64,000 nucleotides of DNA from Prolixibacteraceae bacterium. Lineage in GTDB: Bacteria; Bacteroidota; Bacteroidia; Bacteroidales; Prolixibacteraceae. The stretch's first letter is position 1; each line of letters starts with the position of its first letter. Of this stretch, positions 1 to 8,600 are shown piece by piece. The notes under the pieces were generated by a model. It made no database searches and had not been told where the DNA came from. It saw nothing but the letters and a program-made list of their open reading frames with translations. The stretch is taken from contig JAIOZY010000003.1 in the NCBI GenBank assembly GCA_021740385.1, positions 62,001-126,000 of the forward strand. The letters run 5' to 3'. Both the position numbers and the translations under genes were made by a program.

Positions 1-821
1 TCGCGCCGTTCGGGAAAACTGCCCCTCGAACGCTCGTATTGAAAGAGTACGTATTCATACGGGTCGAGCACATCAAGCTTGTTGGCCAGTTGTTTAAAAC
101 CATAATAGGTGTTGTAGTTAACGGTAACTTTTCCTTTAGTACCCGATTTTGTGGTAATAATAACAACGCCGTTTGCACCGCGTGAACCGTAAATGGCTGT
201 TGAGGAAGCATCTTTTAAAACATCGATCGATTTAATATCGCTCGGGGCAATATCGCCAATGCTGTTTACGGGGAAACCATCAACAATGTACAAGGGTGAA
301 TTGTCCTGTGTAATGGAACCGCCTCCACGCACCCTTATTTTTACTTCGGCATCGGGCGAACCCTCGGTTGTTGTAATTTGTACGCCTGCCAGCCGGCCGG
401 TCATGGCCTGGGCTGTCGACGAAACCGGGATGTCTTTCAGTTGCTCTTCACTAACCGAAGCTACCGAACCGGTAAGGTCGCGTTTTTGAACCGAACCGTA
501 ACCAATGGCTACCACCTCGTCGAGGTATTCGGTCCCTTCTTCCATTGTAACGTTAATTACCGAACGGCCATTTATTTCAATTTCGCGGGTTTTGAGCCCA
601 ACAAATGAAAAAATCAGCGCATCGGATTGGGGGTCGTTAACTTCAATGGTGTAGTTACCATCAATATCGGTTATAGAACCTGTTGTAGTCCCCTTAACAA
701 CTACTGTAACGCCGGGTATTGCCTCACCGCCTTCTTCGGTAACTTTTCCCGTTACCGAAACCTGGGCCATAAGTGCAGAGGTTACAAGCAGGAAACCAAT
801 GATGCCAAGAAACTTCCTCAT
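1..821 (-). CDS. SusC/RagA-type TonB-dependent outer-membrane receptor, N-terminal part (runs off window)
   Basis: The reading frame starts with ATG at 821 and stays open to the left edge, so only about 273 residues are present. It opens with a signal peptide (MRKFLGIIGFLLVTSALMAQ), followed by a CarboxypepD-regulatory-like domain (VSVTGKVTEEGGEAIPGVTV). The SusC junction (LDEVVAIGYGSVQKRDLTGS) and a TonB plug with GSRGANGVVIITTK come next. No STN domain precedes it. SusC-type proteins import oligosaccharides through the outer membrane with a SusD lipoprotein, which would lie beyond the window. The gene follows a GH105-like enzyme and a secreted repeat protein on the same strand, so it most likely belongs to their polysaccharide utilization locus. 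The family is secure; the substrate is not visible. Confidence 0.95.
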   Translation of the reverse strand, partial: MRKFLGIIGFLLVTSALMAQVSVTGKVTEEGGEAIPGVTVVVKGTTTGSITDIDGNYTIEVNDPQSDALIFSFVGLKTREIEINGRSVINVTMEEGTEYLDEVVAIGYGSVQKRDLTGSVASVSEEQLKDIPVSSTAQAMTGRLAGVQITTTEGSPDAEVKIRVRGGGSITQDNSPLYIVDGFPVNSIGDIAPSDIKSIDVLKDASSTAIYGSRGANGVVIITTKSGTKGKVTVNYNTYYGFKQLANKLDVLDPYEYVLFQYERSRGSFPERR

Positions 822-860
822 AAGAATAACTTTAATGGTTTGAATATATCCAAAGATCAG

Positions 861-893
861 AAAAAACAAGGGTACCGGCAATAACCGGCACCC
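861..893 (-). terminator. Intrinsic terminator between the repeat-protein gene and susC-like gene
   Basis: On the minus strand a 9-bp stem (GGGTGCCGG / CCGGTACCC, one G-T wobble, 6-nt loop) at 893-870 is followed by TTGTTTTTTC. It starts 10 bases after the stop codon of the upstream gene. It suggests that the SusC-like gene has its own promoter or relies on partial read-through. Confidence 0.7.
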
Positions 894-903
894 ATTTATC
901 AAT

Positions 904-3900
904 CTATTTTCTCATCAACTTGGTTTGTGTTGTATATATTTCATTTTCAACTTTCAACAAATATGCCCCGGGGCTAAGGTTGCTAATGTCGAGCCTGTAA
1001 CCCGAGTTGATGGCACGGTTTATTACTACTGAACCAGCCATGTTGTAAACCTTCAACTGTGATTTGCTCACACCGGTATTGATGAATATGTGATCGGATG
1101 CCGGATTGGGATACACTTTAAACATACCGTTTGAAATATCGTCAACACCCGTGAGTATGCTTATATGTACAACATAGGTTAATTGTGTCCCATCTTCAGC
1201 GGTTACCACAATACTAACATCACTCGGGAAACTGGTAACCAGTCCGTCGCCCTCAACCGTTGCAAGGGCATCGTTGGCTTCGGCCCCGATCAGTACACTG
1301 GTTGTACCTTCTTCCAGCTCAAGGTCGTATTCCATCACTTCCGGATCGAAATCAGGAGTCAATTCGCCCTTGGTTGCCGAAATTGAAGCCAAAGTAGCAT
1401 CGGTCGACGGATAATAGTATTCAACATTAACCGTGTAGGTATTTTGTGAACCATCTTCGGCTGTTACCACTATATTTACCGATGAGGGTATTTCGGTAAT
1501 TTCTCCAGCCCCTTCAATGGTAGCCGAATCGTGGTTAGCAACGGCGTTAAGGGTTACACTTGGATTTTCGAAATGAACCGAAAGGTTGTATTCCCTGGTA
1601 TACGGATCAAAATCAGGCTCGAGTGTACCAACACTTGTTGTAAGTTCAGCCAGCTTGGCATCGCCCGATTTCTGGTAAACCTGACGCTCGGGTGCACCGG
1701 TAACAAAATCAGGTAAGTTGGGATCTTCATGCCCCAGCCATACAACCATCCAGTCGAGGTAACCGCCAATGATCTCACCGCTTTCATCGCCAAATTTTAT
1801 GTAATTATCGCTGGTTGATGAGGTTGATGTTGCCTGAAGGGCCGGTTCGGCCGCTTCGTCGATGTAAACAGAAGCCATGTCGCCCTCAACAACAATGCGG
1901 TATGTGTGCCATGCCGAAAGGTCCATGTCTACTTTTACCTCCACTTCCGATTTCGAAAGTTCAAGTGTACTATCGGAAGGGGTAATACGCAGTTCGTCGC
2001 GTGTGCCGGAGTTCCCGTTGCGCCACTGTATATCCATTACGCGGTCGTAAGCGGGGTCGCCGGTACCTTTAACCCTGGCAACAATGGTGAATTTGGTTTC
2101 AGTCCATTCATCTGGCATGTAGTAGCGGTACATGGTTTTTGCATTTTCGTCGGGCTGCAGGTATTCCAGCAGGTTATTTCCGGCAATGTCGGGATCGGCC
2201 ACAATGGTTTCCGAGAAGTTTTCGCCCGGGGAACCACTGCTGATATCATGTAAGTCAAAATCAGCACCTTCGGTTTCAGCCGGAAGCACATCGGCTGTAT
2301 AACCCAACCAGTACGATCCCAGCGGACGTCCGGTAAGGTAATCGGGCAATACGGGATTTTCGTCGCCCAGCCACAATACTATCCAGTCGAGGTAGCCACC
2401 AATTATTTCACCGCTTTCATCGCCAAACTTGATGTAGTTATCGCTTGTTGACGATGTTGATGTTGCTTCAATAACCGGTTCGGCCGCTTCGTCGATGTAA
2501 ACGGTAGCAACATCACCGTTAACCACAATGCGGTAGGTATGCCATGCCGAAAGGTCCATGTCGACTTTTACTTCCACTCCCGATTTCGAAAGTTCGATGG
2601 TACTATCGGAAGGTGTAATACGTAACTCATCGCGTGTGCCGGAGTTCCCGTTGCGCCACTGTATATCCATTACGCGGTCATAGGCCGGGTCGCCCGTACC
2701 TTTAACCCTTGCAACAATGGTGAATGCCGTACCTGTCCAGTCATCAGCCATGTAATAGCGATACATGGTTTTGGCATTTTCATCGGGCTGGAGGTATTCC
2801 AGCAGGTTGTTACCGGCAATGTCGGGGTCTTCAATAATGGTTTCTGAGAAGTTTTCGCCCGGGGAACCGCTGCTGATGTCATGTAAATCAAAATCAGCAC
2901 CTTCGGTTTCAGCCGGAAGTACATCGCCCAGGTAAGCGAGCCAGTCGGGATAGCGTATACCGGTCAACCCTTCGGGCAATTCGGGGTTTTCATCGCCCAG
3001 CCACAATATAATCCAGTCGAGGTAGCCACCAATTATTTCGCCGCTTTCATCGCCAAATTTAATGTAGTTATCGCTTGTTGACGATGTTGATGTTGCTTCA
3101 ATAACCGGTTCGGTCGCTTCATCGATGTAAACGGCCGACACATTGCCGTTAACAACAATACGGTAGGTGTGCCATGCCGACAAATCCATGTCGACTTTTA
3201 CCTCCACTTCCGATTTCGACAGTTCAATGGTACTGTCGGAAGGTGTAATACGTAACTCATCGCGTGTGCCGGAGTTCCCGTTGCGCCACTGTATGTCCAT
3301 TACGCGGTCGTAGGCCGGGTCGCCGGTACCTTTAACGCGGGCAACAATGGTGAATGCCGTACCTGTCCAGTCGTCGGGCATGTAATAGCGGTACATGGTT
3401 TTTGCGTTTTCGTCGGGCTGGAGGTATTCCAGCAGGTTGTTACCGGCAATGTCGGTGTCTTCAATAATGGTTTCCGAAAAGTTTTCGCCTGGTGAGCCAC
3501 TACTTATCGAAGTAAGGTCGAAGTCGGTATCGCCCGTTTCCGAAGGCAGTACATCGCCCAAATAGGTGAGCCATGCAGGTTCGGCAGGTTGTTCCATTCC
3601 AGAAAGGCCTTCGGGCAGGGCAGGATTTTCTTCGCCCAGCCACATCACCATCCAGTCGAGGTAACCGCCGATAATATCGCCACTTTCATCGCCAAACTTA
3701 ATGTAATTGTCGCTGGTTGATGAAGTGGTCGTTGCTTCAATGACCGGTTCGGCCGCTTCGTCGATGTAAACGGCAGCAACATCACCGTTAACCACAATGC
3801 GGTATGTATGCCATGCGGATAAATCCATGTCGACTTTCACTTCCACTTCCGATTTCGACAGTTCAATGGTACTGTCGGAAGGGGTAATGCGCAATTCGTC

Positions 3901-4275
3901 GCGTGTTCCGGAGTTCCCGTTACGCCACTGTATGTCCATTACGCGGTCGTAGGCCGGGTCGCCCGTACCCTTAACCCTTGCAACAATGGTAAATGCCGTA
4001 CCGGCCCAGTCTTCGGGCATGTAATAGCGGTACATGGTTTTTGCATTCTCATCGGGCTGCAGGTATTCCAGCAGGTTATTTCCGGCAATGTCGGGATCAG
4101 CCACGATGGTTTCTGAGAAGTTTTCGCCCGGAGAACCGCTGCTGATATCATGTAAGTCAAAATCAGCACCTTCGGTTTCGGCCGGAAGCACATCGGCTTC
4201 GTAAATCATCCAGTTTTGGGCTGTTGAAAAGAACCCAATCGAGATAAAAATCAATAAAAAGTAGAGTTTCTTCAT
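904..4275 (-). CDS. T9SS-exported protein with four near-identical lectin/LamG-like repeats
   Basis: The product has 1123 residues. A signal peptide (ending FFSTAQ) is followed by four copies of a module of about 210 residues, starting near residues 24, 235, 445 and 655. Each holds DVLPxETxxxDFDL, SGSPGENFSETI, AYDRVMDIQWRNGNSGTRDE, AWHTYRIVV and DNYIKFGDESG. AWHTYRIVV followed by VYIDE resembles concanavalin-A/LamG-type sugar-binding beta-sandwiches; this is a fold guess. Two cadherin-like beta-sandwich domains follow (about 865-950 and 950-1040). A T9SS type A sorting domain closes the protein (VYPNPASDHIF through LMRK). It is therefore probably a cell-surface or secreted protein that binds the same glycan as its neighbours. 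It lies 28 bases downstream of the GH105-like gene. The repeats are also near-identical at DNA level, which points to recent duplication or gene conversion. Confidence 0.88.
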   Translation of the reverse strand: MKKLYFLLIFISIGFFSTAQNWMIYEADVLPAETEGADFDLHDISSGSPGENFSETIVADPDIAGNNLLEYLQPDENAKTMYRYYMPEDWAGTAFTIVARVKGTGDPAYDRVMDIQWRNGNSGTRDELRITPSDSTIELSKSEVEVKVDMDLSAWHTYRIVVNGDVAAVYIDEAAEPVIEATTTSSTSDNYIKFGDESGDIIGGYLDWMVMWLGEENPALPEGLSGMEQPAEPAWLTYLGDVLPSETGDTDFDLTSISSGSPGENFSETIIEDTDIAGNNLLEYLQPDENAKTMYRYYMPDDWTGTAFTIVARVKGTGDPAYDRVMDIQWRNGNSGTRDELRITPSDSTIELSKSEVEVKVDMDLSAWHTYRIVVNGNVSAVYIDEATEPVIEATSTSSTSDNYIKFGDESGEIIGGYLDWIILWLGDENPELPEGLTGIRYPDWLAYLGDVLPAETEGADFDLHDISSGSPGENFSETIIEDPDIAGNNLLEYLQPDENAKTMYRYYMADDWTGTAFTIVARVKGTGDPAYDRVMDIQWRNGNSGTRDELRITPSDSTIELSKSGVEVKVDMDLSAWHTYRIVVNGDVATVYIDEAAEPVIEATSTSSTSDNYIKFGDESGEIIGGYLDWIVLWLGDENPVLPDYLTGRPLGSYWLGYTADVLPAETEGADFDLHDISSGSPGENFSETIVADPDIAGNNLLEYLQPDENAKTMYRYYMPDEWTETKFTIVARVKGTGDPAYDRVMDIQWRNGNSGTRDELRITPSDSTLELSKSEVEVKVDMDLSAWHTYRIVVEGDMASVYIDEAAEPALQATSTSSTSDNYIKFGDESGEIIGGYLDWMVVWLGHEDPNLPDFVTGAPERQVYQKSGDAKLAELTTSVGTLEPDFDPYTREYNLSVHFENPSVTLNAVANHDSATIEGAGEITEIPSSVNIVVTAEDGSQNTYTVNVEYYYPSTDATLASISATKGELTPDFDPEVMEYDLELEEGTTSVLIGAEANDALATVEGDGLVTSFPSDVSIVVTAEDGTQLTYVVHISILTGVDDISNGMFKVYPNPASDHIFINTGVSKSQLKVYNMAGSVVINRAINSGYRLDISNLSPGAYLLKVENEIYTTQTKLMRK
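1700..4215 (-). repeat. Four tandem in-frame coding repeats of about 630 bp
   Basis: The same sequence landmark (ttcgcc[c/t] on the plus strand) recurs at 2221, 2854, 3484 and 4123. The periods are 633, 630 and 639 bases, all multiples of three. Long stretches are identical between units, including many third codon positions. The differences cluster at unit junctions and at a few loop positions. Confidence 0.95.
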
Positions 4276-4303
4276 TTTTTTTCGGTTTTTGATTAATTAT
4301 CAG

Positions 4304-5500
4304 TTATATGTTTAATTCATATGCAGCCATAATAAGCGGTGCAATTCCTTTCGGATCGTTGTCGATTTGTTCCTGGTTAATGTAATATTCGAACGAGCCA
4401 TCGCGGTGGTGTTTGCCCCCCAGGCCGGCTTGCCCGCATACGTTTGTAAGGGTTGGTAAGTTGTCCTTATCGGTTTTTATAAAATTTTGTGTTAGCGATG
4501 TAAACGACTCAAGTGCTACCGATTTGTATTTTGAGGGCAACACGCCCATTTTAGCTCCTTTTGTAAAAGCATAAATAAACATGGCCGAGCACGATGTTTC
4601 GATATAATTGTATTCCTGTCCGCCTTTATCGAGCACCTGGTACCAGAGGTTTGTTTTTTTGTCCTTTACCTTCAATAAAGCCTGTGCCTTGTTACGGAAT
4701 ATTTTTTCAATTTCTTTACGTTGCGGGTGTTCTTCAGGCAAATATTCCAAAACATCGGCCAGTGCCATAACATACCATCCCATGCCACGCCCCCACTTGT
4801 TGGGCGATTTTCCGTTAGCATGATTTGCCCAGGGCTGGCTTTTGGTTTCGTCCCAGGCATGTACCATTAATCCGTTGCGGGGATCGTTGGTCAGTTCGTG
4901 AATCAATGTTAACTGGTGGCAGGCAGAATCGTACCATTGGGGTTTTTCAAAATCGCGGGCATACCGGGCCATGAAAGGTGCAACCATGTAAGCACTGTTG
5001 ATCCAAACCTGGTTGGGGTATATTTTTTTATGCCAATACCCACCGTTCGATGTACGGGGCTGGTTTTTCAATTGACTAACAATTTTTTCAATGGCTATAC
5101 GGTAGCGTTCATCCCCGGTTTCATTATAAAATGTTAACAAGCCTTTGGCCGGATTGATGAAATCGAGGTTGTAATCAGAAAGTTTGTACTTTTTTATGTT
5201 CCCTCCGCTGTCAACAAAAGCGTCGATAAAATCTTTGTGATAGCAGACGTATTGTGAATCAATTTCTTCAAGTTTATGTATCGCTTGCCCCAACATGGCA
5301 ATATCGTACTGCCATTTTACCGATGATGGGTTGTTGTAAATGGTCAGGCTGTCGTTACGTTCAATGACGGTATTGGCCAGTTTTTCGGACCATTTCATAT
5401 TGCCATCACTGTTTTCGTTGCCCCGGTTTTTACACCCGGTAAAAAGCAGGAATGTGAGCAGGCTGTATATAAAAGTTAGCTTCATTCGAAATTTTAACAT
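4304..5500 (-). CDS. GH105/GH88-like unsaturated glycuronyl hydrolase lipoprotein
   Basis: The product has 398 residues with a lipoprotein signal (LLTFLLFTGC, Cys at 23), so it is probably membrane-anchored and surface or periplasmic. It matches unsaturated rhamnogalacturonyl/glucuronyl hydrolases (YteR/UGL), which hydrate the 4,5-unsaturated uronate left by polysaccharide lyases. The visible motifs are QVWINSAYMVAPFMARYA (about 164-181), MVHAWDETKSQPW, SPNKWGRGMGWYVMALAD and YIETSCSAMFIYAF. In characterised members the first motif carries the catalytic aspartate (WxD); here that position reads Asn168. The ATG at 5500 is preceded by GTGGAAAA; a second ATG at 5485 lacks such a site. It is the first gene of a leftward unit and is divergent from a hybrid sensor-regulator. 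Family confidence is high; activity is uncertain because of the Asn. Confidence 0.9.
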   Translation of the reverse strand: MLKFRMKLTFIYSLLTFLLFTGCKNRGNENSDGNMKWSEKLANTVIERNDSLTIYNNPSSVKWQYDIAMLGQAIHKLEEIDSQYVCYHKDFIDAFVDSGGNIKKYKLSDYNLDFINPAKGLLTFYNETGDERYRIAIEKIVSQLKNQPRTSNGGYWHKKIYPNQVWINSAYMVAPFMARYARDFEKPQWYDSACHQLTLIHELTNDPRNGLMVHAWDETKSQPWANHANGKSPNKWGRGMGWYVMALADVLEYLPEEHPQRKEIEKIFRNKAQALLKVKDKKTNLWYQVLDKGGQEYNYIETSCSAMFIYAFTKGAKMGVLPSKYKSVALESFTSLTQNFIKTDKDNLPTLTNVCGQAGLGGKHHRDGSFEYYINQEQIDNDPKGIAPLIMAAYELNI

Positions 5501-5655
5501 TTTTCCACGTTACAATTTTAAGGCTATAAGCCCGTTCAAACCGGTTACATTTTACTTGAAAATGGGGGTTATATCGTTTTTATCCTTTAGAAGGGTTTTA
5601 AAAAGAGAAAATAACCTTTCTTTAACCTGTTTGTTTTTCTTACATTTATCATTCG
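5501..5655. promoter_or_regulatory. Divergent control region between GH105-like gene and hybrid regulator
   Basis: About 155 AT-rich bases separate the two start codons. On the minus strand a TTTG (in CGGTTTGAACG) precedes TAAAATTG, close to the Bacteroidota -7 consensus TAnnTTTG, but the spacing is short (16). No clean repeat that would serve as an AraC-type operator was identified by eye. Confidence 0.4.
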
Positions 5656-5676
5656 GTGAACTCGATTATTGAAATT

Positions 5677-8600
5677 ATGAGGGGTGCGGGAATTATAATG
5701 ACTGTACTGTTTTCAATTTTTTTGAAAACTGCATTTGCAAATCCGGTTGAGATAGAACGTTTCGAACATATCGATTCGAAGCAGGGTTTATCACAAAACA
5801 ATGTTTTGAGCATGTATTGCGACCATCTGGGGTTTATATGGTTTGGCACCATGGACGGGCTTAACCGTTACGATGGGTACAATTTTGAAATCATCAAATC
5901 GGAAACGGGCAAAAAAAATGTACTCACACACAACCGCATAAGCCAGATATGGGAAGACAAATCGGACATGCTTTGGGTGAAAACATACGATGGTTATTAC
6001 CATTATTATATACGAGAAACCGGTGGTTTTATTACGTTTCCCGATTACCAGCAATCGATTGAGAAAAAAAACAGTGTAATCAGTTGCTTTACCGAAGGGG
6101 TCACGGGTGAAATTTGGATGGGTACTACAAACTCGGGCTTTTACCATTTAACATTCAACAGCGAGGATAAACGTTATAATGCGAAACAGTTTACCGCCTC
6201 GGAGCCGGGTTCGGTCAGCAACAATTCTATATCGTTTATTGAAAACGGCGAAAAAGAAAATGTTTGGATTGGCACAAAGAACGGGCTAAACCTTTACAAT
6301 TCCGAAACAAGTACCTTTCAAACCTTTCATACCGGTTATAATTTTTCATGTGCAGCAACAAAAAACAACCAGGTATATTTTGGTACACTTTCGGGCGGAC
6401 TATTCCGTTACAACAATTCTACCGCCTTGTTTGAAGTACTGCCCGGGAAACTTTCGAAAAAAAATATCCGTGAAACCGGATTGCTTGAAATATCGGGAAA
6501 CAATTTACTTATTGGCACCCCCAACAGGGGTTTGCTGGTTTATAACTTCAACACCGATTCACTGCTTACATTTGACCGGTTTGGGTTAAACATACGGCAA
6601 ATTTTTATTGATAGTTACGGACTGTTGTGGATAAAAACCGAACATTTTGGGTTGGTAAAAATTGATTTAAAAGAAGGGAAATCGAAACATTTCGATTTAA
6701 TTGAAAAAGAAAAACAAACCATAATCGATGATGAACGTCCGTACATTTATGAAGACCAGCAACGAAACCTCTGGATTGGCATTCACGGTGGCGGACTGGC
6801 ACTTTACGATCGTGCAAACGATTCCCTGGTTTTTTACCGCAACGATCCCCTTTCGGATAAAACACTGAGTTCTGACTTTGTACACTGCATTGCCGAAGAT
6901 AAATCGGGTTTGCTGTGGGTTGGCACAGGCCAGTTTAACGGCGGGGCAAACAAGGTAATTTACGCGAACCCCTCGTTCAAACAAATCAAACCCTGCGAAA
7001 ACATTACCAATTTGGCCGACAACGTAATACGCTGTGTTTTTGAAGACAGTAACCGCAACATCTGGATGGCCTCAAAATCGGGCAGCGTTTATATATACAA
7101 CCCCGACCTGACCCTGAAAAAAGCATTCGAGAATTTTCACCTGGTAAAAAAAGATGTTCCCGGGTACAACGTTTATTGCATAATGGAAGACCACGAAGGG
7201 TACATCTGGATGGGCACAAAAGGCGGCGGGGTGTTTGTCAGCAAAAATACCATTACAAAGGGCAGCCGGTTTTATTCCAACTTGTCGTTTAATCAATACA
7301 CGGCAATCAAAGGCGATTCGCTTTCATTAACAAACAACAACGTATATTCACTACTCGAAGACCCGTTTAACAACGTTTGGATAGGAACCTATGGCGGGGG
7401 CATAAGCAAAGTTATTTCGCGAACAGCAAACCGCTTAACATGCATGCAAATAACGACTCAAAACAGCAACCTTTCGAGCAACGATGTGCGCTACCTTTTT
7501 CTCGATTCGAGGGGGTTGCTTTGGATCGCAACCGGTTTTGGCCTCAATGTGGCAACGCCTGTCCAAACCGCTTCTGTGCCGGTATTCGATTCCTTTTTTT
7601 ACGACCCGGCATCGGAAAACAGCATCAGCTACAACGATGTGATCCACATTTTTGAAGATTCCAAACGGCAACTCTGGTTCGGCACTTTCGGGGGTGGTGT
7701 AAGCCTGTTAAAAAAATACAATGGGCCAGCTTCTTCATTCATCAGGCTAAACGTTGAAAAAGGGCTGGTAAACGATGCCGTTTTTTCCATTCTCGAAGAT
7801 GAAAGCGGCAAAATATGGATGGGAACCGAAAGCGGTATTTCAAGCTACCTGCCAGCCCGTTTGCTGTTCGAAAACTATGATGTAAACAGCGGGCTGTTTT
7901 CTGAAAACTTTTGCGAAAATTCGTGTTGTTCCCTGTCCTCGGGAAACCTGATGTTTGGCAGCATTTCGGGCGCTTTGCTCATCATGCCCGAAAACATTGA
8001 AAAAACATTGTATGCCCCGCCGGTTGTAATCACCAACTTCCAGCTTAACAACCGCGATGTTGACATTACCGACCCCCAATCTCCCATCAACCAAAGAATT
8101 GAAACACTCGATGAAATAGTTCTGAAACACAACCAGTCGAGCTTTAGTTTCGAGTATGCCGCCCTGAGTTTTTTTGCCCCCGGGCAGAACAGGTATTCAT
8201 TTATACTTGAAAATTTTGAAAATGAGTGGAATAACGTGGGCATCCAGCGCAAATCCACCTATACAAACCTTTCGCCCGGTAGTTACGTGTTTAAGGTTAA
8301 GGCAGCAAACTGGGACGGAGCGTGGAACGAAATACCCCGGCAGGTAAAAATTACAATTACACCACCCTGGTGGGCAAGCATTTATGCCTACATAGCCTAC
8401 ATTGTAATTACCATTGTATTGCTCGATGTGGCCCGGCGTATTTTTCTGAAATATTACCGCATGCAAAACGACCTGAAAGTTGAACGCAGGGTGAACGACA
8501 TTAAGCTTCAGTTTTTCACCAATATTTCGCACGAAATACGCACACCGCTCACACTGATACTGGGCCCCATTGACGACATCAAGTCGATTAAAAAGCTCCC

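Noticed and set aside
1906-2253. Open frames of 84-115 codons on both strands inside the repeat-protein gene
   Set aside because: They recur in each repeat unit in the same relative place and are frame shadows of the high-quality coding frame.
1700-4215. Regular repeat spacing considered as a CRISPR-like array
   Set aside because: Units are about 630 bp, coding and in frame; no short repeats with unique spacers are present.
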